64,000 nt of DNA from Calothrix sp. FI2-JRJ7. Lineage in GTDB: Bacteria > Cyanobacteriota > Cyanobacteriia > Cyanobacteriales > Nostocaceae. Position 1 is the stretch's first letter. Each line of letters starts with the position of its first letter. A program made the position numbers and the translations under genes. The stretch is from NCBI GenBank assembly GCA_019359675.1, contig JAHHGX010000012.1, positions 1 to 64,000 of the forward strand. Reading direction: 5' to 3'. The notes under the pieces are model-generated. The model saw nothing but the letters and a program-made list of their open reading frames with translations. It did not search any database and was not told the DNA's origin. Positions 1 through 9,217 of this stretch are shown piece after piece.

Positions 1-195
1 CCAAGACTGATTGTCATAAAGCAATACTATTCAGGCGCCTAGCATTATATAACTTGTACCGCTTTGGGTATTGATGGCGCGGCGAAGCCGTGCCGAGACT
101 GATTGTGCCAGTTGCGTAAGTCCTGGTTTTTTGTAAAGGTAAGCGTCGTTATATAAAACTTTAATTCCAGCTAGTGGCAATACTTCAATTTTGTA

Positions 196-660
196 TTGTT
201 CATATTTAAAAGTTTGATATCCCCCTTTGCCTTCATCAAGGGTGCCTTCAAGTTTTACGCAGATAAAAATTGGCGTCCAGACCAATTTTCTTACGGGAAT
301 AAAGACTTCCGTAATTTCTTGAGATTTAGCTTTGGAAGGCTTAAGCTTTTAGATTTTAACTTTGACGAGCGATGGCAAGAGCTAGAAAAGTCTGATAACC
401 TTTTTGCCAGTGTTATTATGGCACATTTAAAAGCCCTCGAAACAAAACAGGCGCCTCAACAGCGAAAAATTTGGAAAACCAAGTTAACTCATCGACTTTA
501 TGAAAAAGGACTAGAGGAGCAAGATATCCGTAACCTGTATAAATTTATTGACAAAGCCTTAATACTACCAGAACCTTTAGAAAAGGAGTTTTGGGAGGAA
601 TTGAAGCAATTTGAATCAGAGTGTAATGTTACTTATATTACAAAGGAAATGCTTGATTAA
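196..660 (+). pseudogene. Remnant of a cyanobacterial Rpn/PD-(D/E)XK-type nuclease or transposase-family protein, C-terminal part
   Basis: The reading frame is open from a stop at 172-174. It has only a TTG start at 196 and no plausible N-terminal nuclease domain. The visible part contains NWRPDQFSYG, KLLDF, W-ALE-like WQELEKSDNLFASVIMAHLK and the tail FWEELKQFE. This matches, from memory, the C-terminal half of a cyanobacterial family of about 300 residues often annotated as a hypothetical protein or putative transposase. The N-terminal PD-(D/E)XK half is missing and the C-terminus stops soon after the conserved block. I infer a decayed mobile or conflict gene. A GCGTAAGTCCTGG motif at 114-126, like the end of the palindromic element at 34658-34758, lies close to the breakpoint. 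No function is expected. Confidence 0.55.
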
Positions 661-801
661 AATGCTAAAAATAATAATATAAAGTGATTAAACGCTTACT
701 ACGTATCCGTTACAGGCTATTTTAGGTTATAGCGTTAAATTTTTTATTGCTTATGATAGTTGTTACTGTTTATTTACAACTGCTTACTCTATTAATTCTA
801 T

Positions 802-2163
802 ATGACTACCAGTCCGGATACAGTGCGGGCACTGCGTGAGGCGCTAAAATTCTCTCCTGATAACCTTCCACTCAGGCAACATTTAGCAGAAGTATTGCTG
901 AGTATGCAGCAGTATTCAGAAGCCGAGCAAGAATACCGTCAGGCGTTAACGCTCAAACCAGCAGACAGTATATTAAAACTTGGTTTGGCGACGGTTTTTT
1001 ATCAGCAGGGTAAGCATTCGCAATCGTTGGTTGTTGTCGAAGATTTACTCAAGAGCGCTGACTGCCCTGCGCTTGCGTATTTACTCCACGCGCGTTTGTT
1101 ACTACATGCTGGCGCCGTACAGCAAGCAGTTAGCCAATATCGCTATGCTACAGCAATTGATGCATCTATTACCGACCAAGATTTTGCTGACCGTTTAGGT
1201 GTATCAAATGAAGTAGGAGCATTACAGGACGAAGTAAACGAAATCGTTGACGGTAAGCTACGAGTAAGCAGTGGTGAAGATACACAAATTCTGAATGATA
1301 GTAATATTGAACGTTCCCAAATTTCGTTTCAAGATGTTGGGGGAATGGATACAGTTAAAGATGAAATTCGTCTCAAGATTATTTACCCCCTTAAACAACC
1401 AGAATTATATCGAGCTTACGGTAAAACTATAGGTGGTGGCATTTTACTTTATGGCCCTCCAGGATGTGGCAAAACATACCTCGCACGTGCTACAGCTGGC
1501 GAAATTAATTCCAGCTTTATTAGTGTTGGTATAAACGATATCCTCGATATGTGGCTGGGCAATAGCGAACGTAATCTCCACTCTATCTTTGAAAATGCTC
1601 GTAGCCACAAACCAAGTGTATTATTTTTCGACGAGGTAGATGCTCTTGCTGCTAACCGTACTGATATGCGGCAAAGTGCTAGTCGTATGGTTATTAATCA
1701 GTTTCTCTCCGAACTCGATGGTGTGAATACCTCGAACGAAGGGGTATTGATTTTAGCTGCGACTAATGCTCCGTGGCATTTAGATTCAGCGTTTCGTCGT
1801 CCTGGTCGGTTCGATAGAATATTATTTGTTCCACCACCAGATGCAAAAGCCAGAACTGAGATTTTACTATTGTTATGTAGTGGTAAACCTGTTGCTAATA
1901 TTGATTATGAGCTTATTAGTAAAAAAACAGAACATTTCTCAGGCGCCGATTTAAAAGCAGTTGTTGATATAGCAGTCGAGCGTAAATTGCAAGAAGCGAT
2001 AAAAATAGGCATTCCAAAACCGTTGACGACAAAAGATTTACTTGCTGCTGTCAGCAGTGTTAAACCATCTACAAAAGAATGGTTTGCTAGCGCTCGTAAT
2101 TATGCTTTGTATGCCAACGAAGGTGGGTTATATGATGATATTTTAAAGTGTTTAAAGATGTAA
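802..2163 (+). CDS. TPR-repeat AAA+ ATPase
   Basis: 453 residues. The N-terminal 130 residues carry TPR-like helix pairs (EAEQEYRQALTLKPAD and following). A linker leads to one AAA+ module with Walker A GPPGCGKT (about 218-225), Walker B LFFDEVD (about 274-280) and the second region of homology with RRPGRFDR (about 332-339). The GDVGG-like opening (FQDVGGMD) and the RPGRFDR arginine finger place it near the Cdc48/FtsH/spastin-type classical AAA clade. TPRs probably recruit the client and the AAA ring remodels it. This is family knowledge, and no specific client is visible. ATG start. It is followed after 28 bp by a second TPR protein on the same strand, so the two are probably cotranscribed and may work together. 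Confidence 0.85.
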   Translation: MTTSPDTVRALREALKFSPDNLPLRQHLAEVLLSMQQYSEAEQEYRQALTLKPADSILKLGLATVFYQQGKHSQSLVVVEDLLKSADCPALAYLLHARLLLHAGAVQQAVSQYRYATAIDASITDQDFADRLGVSNEVGALQDEVNEIVDGKLRVSSGEDTQILNDSNIERSQISFQDVGGMDTVKDEIRLKIIYPLKQPELYRAYGKTIGGGILLYGPPGCGKTYLARATAGEINSSFISVGINDILDMWLGNSERNLHSIFENARSHKPSVLFFDEVDALAANRTDMRQSASRMVINQFLSELDGVNTSNEGVLILAATNAPWHLDSAFRRPGRFDRILFVPPPDAKARTEILLLLCSGKPVANIDYELISKKTEHFSGADLKAVVDIAVERKLQEAIKIGIPKPLTTKDLLAAVSSVKPSTKEWFASARNYALYANEGGLYDDILKCLKM

Positions 2164-2191
2164 GTAAAATATAAATTAAAAATGTAATTTT

Positions 2192-3442
2192 GTGAGTATT
2201 GAACGAGCAACACTATTAATTGAGCAATCGCGTTATGAAATGGCTGAACGCGAGTTAAGACAGGCTTTAGCACAGGCGCCAAGTGATGCTTATACCACTG
2301 CTTTACTAGCTCTATGTTTAAATTGTCAACAGCGATTTCAAGAAGCGACGGCTGCCGCAGAAACAGCTATATCTTTGGCGCCTGATGACGCTTTTTGTCA
2401 CTATATATTAAGTTATATTTTGTGCGACCGTCAGGAACTTGAATTAGCAGAAAAATCTGTACGCGAAGCAATTCGGCTTAATTGTTATCAAGCTTCTTAT
2501 TTTGCTTTACTCTCTAGATGTAAGTATAACCAAAAACTATGGCTTGATGCCCTTGGTGCCTCACTTCAAGGACTTGCGATTGACCCTGAAAATGTTGAAT
2601 GTTTAAATTACCGTGCGCTATCCCTATCAGAACTAGGTAAAGGAGAGCAAGCAGTCGAAGCAGTAGAAAGTGCTATTGCAGTGGCGCCTCTAGATGCTTC
2701 TTGTTACGCTTCGAGTGGTTGGATTTTGTTGTCCCACGGTAAATGTCATCAAAAAGCTTTGGATTATTTCCGCGAAGCATTACGTTTAAATCCAAATCTT
2801 GAATGGGCGCGTTCTGGAATTATCGAAGCGCTAAAAGCGAAGAATCCTATTTATCGATTGATGTTACGCTACTTTTTATGGTCATCACGCCTTAATAATA
2901 TAACCCGTTGGGCATTTACAATCGGTTTATATTTTGCTGTGCGTTTGCTGCTAATAGGATTAAATGAGATAGGTTTAAAACAACTGGTTATTGTCGTCGC
3001 TATTGCATATCTAATATTTGTAATTTTAACATGGATTATTGACCCTTTATTTACCCTTTTATTACGTTTTGATAAATTCGGACGTTTAGCACTAACAGAA
3101 ACCGAAATTCAACAGTCTAATTACTGGGGCGCCTGTTTTAGTATTACTATTTTATCTTTCTGTGTATATTTATTTACTTATCATCACACCGCATTAATTA
3201 GTACTGCTGTTTTTGGTTTACTTTTAATTCCAACAGCAGCAAGTTTCCATTGCGAAGTTGGAACCCCACGCAAAACAATGATAATTTATACACTTAGTCT
3301 TGCTGTGTTAGGCGCCTTTGGCATTATTTTATCGCTGAATAGCATAACATTATCAATTATACCAATCGCGCTGTTTCTGCTTGGCGCCATTGCTTCAAGT
3401 TGGGTTGCTACACTTTTAAGTGGTATAAAAGTGAAGAAGTAA
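2192..3442 (+). CDS. TPR-repeat integral membrane protein
   Basis: 416 residues from a GTG start. About 220 N-terminal residues are TPR-like repeats (AERELRQALAQAPSD, AVEAVESAIAVAPLD, ALDYFREALRLNPN). The C-terminal half holds several hydrophobic segments (starting near FTIGLYFAVRLLLIG, then VIVVAIAYLIFVILTW and three or more further ones). This suggests a membrane anchor with a cytosolic TPR scaffold. It follows the TPR-AAA+ gene closely, so an assembly or remodelling partner is a reasonable inference. The last codons (AAG TAA) coincide with the first bases of a 99-bp tandem duplication, so the C-terminus may have been set by that repeat. The exact function is unknown. Confidence 0.75.
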   Translation: MSIERATLLIEQSRYEMAERELRQALAQAPSDAYTTALLALCLNCQQRFQEATAAAETAISLAPDDAFCHYILSYILCDRQELELAEKSVREAIRLNCYQASYFALLSRCKYNQKLWLDALGASLQGLAIDPENVECLNYRALSLSELGKGEQAVEAVESAIAVAPLDASCYASSGWILLSHGKCHQKALDYFREALRLNPNLEWARSGIIEALKAKNPIYRLMLRYFLWSSRLNNITRWAFTIGLYFAVRLLLIGLNEIGLKQLVIVVAIAYLIFVILTWIIDPLFTLLLRFDKFGRLALTETEIQQSNYWGACFSITILSFCVYLFTYHHTALISTAVFGLLLIPTAASFHCEVGTPRKTMIIYTLSLAVLGAFGIILSLNSITLSIIPIALFLLGAIASSWVATLLSGIKVKK

Positions 3443-3638
3443 TTCGGCACTTTGTAAGGTGCGTGACGCTTTTAGACTCACGCTTCGTTTTAAAATTGTT
3501 TATGGCGTCATTCACCCTACCATCACCGCACGTACAAGTAATTCGGCACTTTGTAAGGTGCGTGACGCTTTTAGACTCACGCTTCGTTTTAAAATTGTTT
3601 ATGGCGTCATTCACCCTACCATCACCGCACGTACAAGT
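3437..3638. repeat. 99-bp tandem duplication with internal inverted repeat
   Basis: Two identical 99-bp units lie at 3437-3535 and 3536-3634, followed by four bases of a third. Inside each unit GGTGCGTGACGC faces GCGTCATTCACCC, an imperfect inverted repeat. The same GGTGCGTGATGC motif forms a perfect inverted repeat at 15508-15565, so this is a dispersed family. The duplication contains the stop codon of the upstream TPR gene and, on the other strand, the stop codon of the glycosyltransferase. Confidence 0.95.
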
Positions 3639-4789
3639 TTCGCAATTTTTGACCAGTCGAAGTTGGCAGTTGCATATTCGCGACATTGATGACGTGATGG
3701 AACTGCAATTTTTTTCAATAATGCTTGTTCTAAAGTTTCTGCTATGGCATTACTAGTTGTAGAGGCACAAATTAAGTTAGGTGAGAATGATTCTAATATT
3801 TCTGGCATTCCACCAACTGGTGTGCAAACAACCGGAGTTCCACAAGCTAATGATTCAATTAATGATAATCCGAAACCTTCAAATGATTGACTGGGCATTA
3901 CACTCAGGTCTGCGGCTTGATATGCTACTGGTAATAATTCATCTTTTAAAAATCCAATAAATTTAACGTGGTTATCAAGCCCAAGTTCGCTTGCTTGAGA
4001 AACTAAACTTTCTAGTAAAGGACCTCTCCCCCCCACTGCTAGCCAAATATCAGGATTTTTAGGTTTTATTGCAGCTACCGCATCTAATAATTTATCTATA
4101 CCAACACGATGCACCAAACGACGTGATGTAAAAAGAATTTGACGGTCTTGAGGCCAACCTAGTACTTCACGGGCGCCTACCTGGGATAAATTCGGCTGAA
4201 ATTTTTCAGTGTTGACTCCGCCAGGAATTATATGAATTTTATCCCAAGGAATTTGATATTTCTGGTGTAATATATTACCAAAGGCTTTCGAGAGAACAAT
4301 AAATCGGTCGCATCGATTATATGTTCTCTGCTCAATTAACCATTTCTTTAGTAAAACGCTAATTTTGTTCTCGAAAGCTTCCTGCACGCTTTCCGATACC
4401 CAAGGCCCGTGAAAGTTAAACGTAATTGGAACTTGTTTTGGGAGTAAGTCTAATATTGGAAAGCTGTACAAAGCAAAATGTAAATTGATCGCATCGGGTG
4501 TAAAAGTGCGTGATGCTCGGAAATTTGAGCGACAAGTCCACATACGGTTCCAAATTGGTGTATCTGGAGAAGCTAAGTTTGTTAACTTTATCGGTAGATT
4601 ATTGTCGTTCGAGGGCAACCCAACACCGCAAAGTTCAATAGTGTCTTTTTCTGCCAACTTGTGCGTTAGCTCATAGACATACCTCTCCAACCCTCCTGGT
4701 GATTTTGGAAACCAACCTGCACCTACACACAAGATTGACGCAGGCTTAAAAACATTATTATCGCTACCGTTCACCGATTTTACTCGCAT
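3611..4789 (-). CDS. Glycosyltransferase family 4 (GT-B fold)
   Basis: The protein transfers a sugar from a nucleotide donor to an acceptor, by family knowledge. The N-terminal domain opens with ILCVGAGWFPKSPGGLERYV. The C-terminal donor-binding domain carries ILFTSRRLVHRVGIDKLL and the E-x7-E motif EGFGLSLIE near residues 298-306. The ORF can start at TTG 4828. I prefer ATG 4789 (MRVKSV, 392 residues) because TTG has no ribosome site and the family fold begins later. The C-terminal residues VMVG and the stop are encoded inside the second 99-bp repeat unit, so the natural end may have been altered. It probably belongs with the PIG-L and GT4 genes at 5960-7917 in surface polysaccharide or glycolipid synthesis. 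Confidence 0.85.
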   Translation of the reverse strand: MRVKSVNGSDNNVFKPASILCVGAGWFPKSPGGLERYVYELTHKLAEKDTIELCGVGLPSNDNNLPIKLTNLASPDTPIWNRMWTCRSNFRASRTFTPDAINLHFALYSFPILDLLPKQVPITFNFHGPWVSESVQEAFENKISVLLKKWLIEQRTYNRCDRFIVLSKAFGNILHQKYQIPWDKIHIIPGGVNTEKFQPNLSQVGAREVLGWPQDRQILFTSRRLVHRVGIDKLLDAVAAIKPKNPDIWLAVGGRGPLLESLVSQASELGLDNHVKFIGFLKDELLPVAYQAADLSVMPSQSFEGFGLSLIESLACGTPVVCTPVGGMPEILESFSPNLICASTTSNAIAETLEQALLKKIAVPSRHQCREYATANFDWSKIAKLVRAVMVG

Positions 4790-4828
4790 TTTTTCAAATT
4801 GCGCCTCTAAATAAAGCTTGGTTATCAA

Positions 4829-5240
4829 TCAAAATATATTGCTAAAATTACTGCAATTGTAATTTATTATACGCTCTACTCTGGGAATATACGTATTAAA
4901 CTTCATATAAGTAGACTCGTACCACATAAGGAATAGATTTGACGATTAGTGTGGAATATTGTAGAAAATTGTAGCACCTGAATTCGAGTAACTTATTTGA
5001 AGCTTTGCCTAAATCATAACTGCTTTTAGTAATGATATCTAAAACTTTGGACTTTGGACAAAAGTATTTGTTAGCGTAAGTTACACGCGAACAAATTAAA
5101 GCTATAGCTTTTTACCTCAGTTATGTATACAACTGAGCAAAACAACCGTATTTCAAGAAAAACTATGCAGATTGCGGCTGTGAAATGTTTGATTTTTTGC
5201 TTTTTTATTAACAGGATACTTAATCGGTTTAGTCTGAGTC
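4829..5240. other. Intergenic stretch without a recognised gene
   Basis: A+T-rich sequence between the glycosyltransferase start and a transposase remnant. The short frames here have no ribosome site or recognisable motif. It probably contains the glycosyltransferase promoter, but I could not place one with confidence. Confidence 0.5.
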
Positions 5241-5696
5241 TTACCCCTCACCCGTCCAGTCGAATTTCCTCGCTTGTTTTGGTGAATTTCCAGGTTTACC
5301 AGTCTCCGAAATAATTCTTTGAAAGTCACGTTGTACGGTACTGGGAGATACAATTTTATCACTGTTTTGCTGTAAATATCGCTCCCAAGGTCTTGGTAAA
5401 TGAATAGATAAATCCTTCGCAGTCCATAACTGTACGTAAGCAAGCATAACTAGACGTATCCAATTTTCCTCATGCTCAACTTTAGGAGTTTGAAAATTAG
5501 TCATCAACAAACGTTGTTTACTAAACCTAAACATATGTTCTATATCAAACCGTTGGCGATAACATAAGTAGGCATCTACAAGTGTAATATGCTCGCGCTG
5601 CTCACCCGTAACTATCAACCACATTGGTTTCCACACCTGTTTATCTGTATTATCGGTAACACTAACCTGAATCAGATTGAACTCAAGGTGATTTAT
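5241..5696 (-). pseudogene. Transposase remnant, C-terminal half
   Basis: The frame is open from just after a stop near 5697 but has no convincing start; GTG 5636 is internal. The translation includes LEFNLIQVSVTDNTDKQVW, WLIVTGEQREH, RQRFDIEHMFRFSKQRLLM and SPSTVQRDFQRIISETG. These match, from memory, the C-terminal half of a cyanobacterial DDE transposase family. The RFDIEHMFRFSKQ block holds the region around the last catalytic acid. The N-terminal half with the first two acids is absent and no terminal inverted repeats were found. I read it as the dead remains of an insertion sequence. Confidence 0.65.
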
Positions 5697-5959
5697 TTAT
5701 ACCCACAGACCAGTTGCTAAATACAATAGAACGTGAGCGAGAAAGAAATTAAGCAGATTCAAGTAGATTACGAGTGTAGTCCCACCTAGGTGTTGGATAA
5801 TACGCTACGCGCGCATTCATGTTCGAAACATATATACTGGTATTATAAACTACAGGCTTGTAAAGCAATATCCCCTATAAAGATAAAAAAAAGTTCACGC
5901 TTATACAAACATCTTGGTAAAGCTGGTAGTATTATTACGTATATCAAAAACTGTCAATT
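5697..5959. other. Intergenic stretch upstream of the PIG-L gene
   Basis: No coding frame, hairpin or RNA gene could be supported here. The CACCTAGGTG palindrome near 5792-5801 is the only short symmetric site noticed. Confidence 0.4.
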
Positions 5960-6745
5960 ATGACAATAAAGAAAATTCTGCAAAAAATACAAAAGTTCAT
6001 ACCTAGCAACTTGCTCCAACGAATTCAAAATCTTAACTCAGCTTTATTGTCTCTTTTGATTTTGCGCTTTCATAGTCAACCATTGGAGTTGAGTTCAAAG
6101 TCAGCGATGGTATTTTCTCCTCACCAAGACGACGAAACTTTTGGTTGTGGTGGAATGATTGCACTCAAACGCGAGCAACTCATACCAGTTACGGTTGTAT
6201 TCCTGACTGACGGACAAGGTAATGGTGGTTCAAAGTCAAATATTAAAGAAGAGATTATTCAAATTCGCAAACAAGAAGCTGAATCGGCATTAAAGATTTT
6301 AGGTGTTCAGCGAAGTGATATTCACTTTCTCGACAAACCCGATGGAAAATTACTCGATTTAGAATCAGATTTGAGGCAGGAAACAATTGAGCAAATTATG
6401 GAGCTTTTAAAACAGTACAATCCTCAAGAAGTTTATGTTCCGCACTACAAAGATTGTCATTGCGACCACGAAGCAAGCTACATACTGGTAAAAGAAGCAA
6501 TCGCGCAACTTCAAGCCGAAGTTGAGTTACTTCAGTATCCAATTTGGATGTTTTGGCGGGCGCCATTATTTATTATGCTTAAGCTTAAGGACATTGCGGC
6601 GGCAAGAAGGTTATTAATTACAAAAGTTCAAATGCAAAAAAAAGAAGCAATTGCATCGTATAATTCGCAGATAGAATCTCTACCTGTAGGCTTTGTGAAT
6701 CGGTTTTTAGGTTCGTATGAAATCTTTTTCAAAGTCGAACTATAA
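5960..6745 (+). CDS. PIG-L family N-acetylglucosaminyl deacetylase-like protein
   Basis: 261 residues. The metal-binding signature of the PIG-L/LmbE family is present: HQDDE near residues 55-59 (family pattern A/PHxDDE) and a downstream HCDHEAS near 167-173. These supply the zinc ligands and catalytic Asp. Members deacetylate N-acetylglucosamine-type sugars in glycolipids, thiols or polysaccharides. About 50 N-terminal residues with a hydrophobic stretch (LNSALLSLLILRF) precede the catalytic domain and may be a membrane-associating helix. A GT4 gene follows on the same strand after 92 bp. The pairing of glycosyltransferase and deacetylase resembles bacillithiol/mycothiol-type two-step chemistry, but is also common in exopolysaccharide clusters. 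The substrate is not deducible. Confidence 0.85.
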   Translation: MTIKKILQKIQKFIPSNLLQRIQNLNSALLSLLILRFHSQPLELSSKSAMVFSPHQDDETFGCGGMIALKREQLIPVTVVFLTDGQGNGGSKSNIKEEIIQIRKQEAESALKILGVQRSDIHFLDKPDGKLLDLESDLRQETIEQIMELLKQYNPQEVYVPHYKDCHCDHEASYILVKEAIAQLQAEVELLQYPIWMFWRAPLFIMLKLKDIAAARRLLITKVQMQKKEAIASYNSQIESLPVGFVNRFLGSYEIFFKVEL

Positions 6746-6837
6746 AGTTGACCTGTTCACCAAATATTTAACCTTTGTATATCTATATCTTAATTTAGAT
6801 ATTTTAATCATTAGTAGGCACCGTAGAGAACAGTTAA

Positions 6838-7917
6838 ATGCGTATATTACATATTGCGAACCATATAGAAGAAATCGGTAACGGTATTGTAAATGTGGCA
6901 GTAGACCTAGCTTGTATGCAGTCGGAGCTTGGTCATCAAGTTGCTGTTGCATCAGCAGGTGGAAAATATGAGACGTTACTTACTCAATATGGTGTTAAGC
7001 ACTTTCATCTAGACCAGTCGCGAAAACCAATCAACCTTGTGAATGCTGCTCGATGTTTTCGACTAATCACGGGGCAATTTCACCCAGATATCGTTCATGG
7101 TCATATGATGACGGGTATTTTGCTTGCGTGGTTTTTACGTTCGGGGAGCAAGTACGGTTTAGTTTCCACCGTTCATAATGAGTTTCAGACTAGTTCTATA
7201 CTAATGGGACTTGCTGATCGCGTTATTGCTGTGAGTCATGCGGTTGCCGATTCAATGATACGTCGTCGTATCCCCAAGCATAAAATTCGCGTAGTAGGCA
7301 ACGCGACTCTCAACAGTCCACGCAATCCTAAAATTAAAGATTGTTTACCAGTACCATTAAAACGTCCAGCAATTACTACTGTAGCTGGAATGTACAAACG
7401 TAAAGGGATTGGTGAGTTAATCGATGCTTTTATTCAAGTTGCTTCTCAGACTGACGCACATCTATATTTAGTAGGCAATGGACCAGACCGAGAAGAATTT
7501 GAAACTCATGCAAGAATGAGTAAGTATCCCGACCGCATTCACTTTGAAGGGTTTCAACCTCATCCCCAGCGGTACATGCTTTCAACCGATATATTTGTTT
7601 TAGCATCACATCATGAGTCATTCGGTTTAGTTCTGATAGAAGCAAGAGAAGCGGGTTGTGCAATTGTTGCTTCAGATGTGGATGGAATTCCTGAAACATT
7701 AGACAATCGACAAGCAGGTATATTAGTACCACCATTAAATAGTAATGCTTTAGCAGCAGCTTTATCTGAATTACTGAGTCAACCATCTACTCTAAATAAA
7801 TGGAAGTATCAAGCGCAGCAGAATTTAGAACGTTTTCACGTCACGCACGCTTCCGTTGCAACGCTTAGTGTTTATCGTGAGTTAGTACAAGATTATGGCC
7901 ACATCAAAGCAAGTTAG
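6838..7917 (+). CDS. Glycosyltransferase family 4
   Basis: 359 residues. GT-B fold with N-terminal MRILHIANHIEEIGNGI, acceptor-domain DIVHGHMMTG, and donor-domain ITTVAGMYKRKGIGELI. The retaining-GT signature ESFGLVLIE lies near 260-268, where the two Glu contact the nucleotide sugar. It sits downstream of the PIG-L deacetylase and probably acts in the same glycan pathway. The last codons overlap the 3' end of an antisense ammonium-transporter remnant (7904-8204). The C-terminus (YGHIKAS) may therefore have been extended or truncated by the rearrangement that left that fragment. Confidence 0.85.
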   Translation: MRILHIANHIEEIGNGIVNVAVDLACMQSELGHQVAVASAGGKYETLLTQYGVKHFHLDQSRKPINLVNAARCFRLITGQFHPDIVHGHMMTGILLAWFLRSGSKYGLVSTVHNEFQTSSILMGLADRVIAVSHAVADSMIRRRIPKHKIRVVGNATLNSPRNPKIKDCLPVPLKRPAITTVAGMYKRKGIGELIDAFIQVASQTDAHLYLVGNGPDREEFETHARMSKYPDRIHFEGFQPHPQRYMLSTDIFVLASHHESFGLVLIEAREAGCAIVASDVDGIPETLDNRQAGILVPPLNSNALAAALSELLSQPSTLNKWKYQAQQNLERFHVTHASVATLSVYRELVQDYGHIKAS

Positions 7918-8204
7918 CAGGTTTGTTAGTCAGCGATGCGAGTCCAAAGAAGCCAATAGAAACAGTACCCATCATGCCGTTGATACCGTGAACAGCAAAG
8001 ACGCCTACAGGGTTATCAATATGAAGTGACTCAATTAAATCAACACCCAGAACAACTAAAATACCACCAGTTAAACCAATCAGAACTGCTGCCCAAGTTG
8101 GTACATAAGCGCAAGGAGCAGTAATAGCAACAAGTCCAGCTAATGAACCATTTAGACAGTAGACCAAATCCCACTTGTTAGTTCTGAAGTATGGGCGCCT
8201 AATG
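7904..8204 (-). pseudogene. Ammonium transporter (Amt) internal fragment
   Basis: The translated frame reads FRTNKWDLVYCLNGSLAG, ITAPCAYVPTWAAVLIG and NPVGVFAVHGINGMMGT, diagnostic of the middle of Amt/MEP ammonium channels. NPVGVFAVHGINGMMGT includes the second pore histidine of the twin-His pair by family knowledge. Only about 95 residues remain of a usual 400 or more. A TAG stop lies just upstream at about 8203, and the frame ends at 7904 inside the neighbouring glycosyltransferase. In another frame at about 8190-8268 a second coding-like scrap (NNTFFLSQLPGADGSYPLG) abuts it, which I could not identify. Non-functional remnant. Confidence 0.8.
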
Positions 8205-8268
8205 GATAACTACCATCGGCGCCAGGTAACTGACTCAGAAAGAAAGTATTGTTACGATAAAATGCAGT

Positions 8269-8625
8269 AGTTCAAAATCAAACTAAGCTAACTACTCTTG
8301 ACACTTTTTTTACCGTTGTGAAAGCTTCAGGAGAATATAATAAATTTGTTATAGATTGTGTATTTTCAGACAGATGGATTCTGTAACACTTAATACAATT
8401 TGCAAGAACTTTGCAAGGTTGGATACAGTTTTCCACCCTGATATAAATGCTTGTATTCTTTTATGTGTGAGAGTTTATTAGCTTTTTAGTAGTTTTTTAT
8501 TTTGTTTATTAATTTTTATTTAGCATAGAAAGATACTAGCCCATTTTACTAAACTGAGGGGACTATCTATAGGTATCGTTAAAGTTAAAATAAGGCAAGC
8601 ATAAATCAGGTATAAATAATTCCTA
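8269..8625. other. Intergenic stretch without a recognised gene
   Basis: A+T-rich, without a supported frame or RNA. It lies between the Amt remnant and the 3' end of purE. TTGACACTTTTTTTACC at about 8298 resembles a -35 region, but no start is linked to it. Confidence 0.4.
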
Positions 8626-9144
8626 TTATTTCATGTTGTCTAAGTAATCTTGATAGCCTACCTGTTCTAATTTTGACTGTTTAGTTATTACTGAGTCTCT
8701 CAAATCATTTCTGTACTGTTGAACTTTTACGAGTAATTCAGGTTGAGAAGTAGCAATAATTTGTACAGCTAACAAACCAGCATTTTTCGCGTTACCAATA
8801 GCGACAGTAGCAACAGGAATACCAGCTGGCATTTGAACTATTGAGTATAAAGAATCAACACCTTGTAAATGACGACTAGAAACCGGAACACCAATTACAG
8901 GTAGCGGTGTTAGCGATGCTACCATTCCGGGTAAATGCGCGGCGCCACCAGCACCAGCAATAATAACTTTAATACCGCGTTCATGTGCCGAGTTAGCATA
9001 TTCAAACATACGTTCGGGAGTGCGATGTGCGCTAACAATAGCGACCTCATAACCGACCCCAAACTCTTCACAGATAGTAATAGCGTCTTTCATAGTAGGC
9101 AAGTCAGAGTCGCTACCCATAATAATTCCAATAACAGGTGACAT
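8626..9144 (-). CDS. purE: N5-carboxyaminoimidazole ribonucleotide mutase
   Basis: 172 residues, the usual class I PurE length. It converts N5-CAIR to 4-carboxy-AIR in purine synthesis. GSDSD (10-14), the SAHRTP loop (about 40-45) and [12 protein letters not shown] are the active-site motifs, including the histidine of SAHR that shuttles the carboxylate. ATG start. It is transcribed divergently from nagA, with 73 bp between the starts, which must hold both promoters. From memory this pairing recurs in cyanobacteria. Cytosolic. The sequence is intact. Confidence 0.95.
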   Translation of the reverse strand: MSPVIGIIMGSDSDLPTMKDAITICEEFGVGYEVAIVSAHRTPERMFEYANSAHERGIKVIIAGAGGAAHLPGMVASLTPLPVIGVPVSSRHLQGVDSLYSIVQMPAGIPVATVAIGNAKNAGLLAVQIIATSQPELLVKVQQYRNDLRDSVITKQSKLEQVGYQDYLDNMK

Positions 9145-9217
9145 ATTCTTGCTTAATCCCTAGGTATAGTATTTAAATCAAGGCAGTAATAGTTAAACCT
9201 ATATTTCCATATAAGTT

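Noticed and set aside
31-285. Minus-strand frame of 84 codons at the left edge
   Set aside because: It overlaps the nuclease/transposase-family remnant, has no recognisable motif, and runs through repeat-like DNA.
5123-5314. Plus-strand 63-codon frame beside the transposase remnant
   Set aside because: It is antisense to the remnant, lacks a ribosome site and has no family resemblance.
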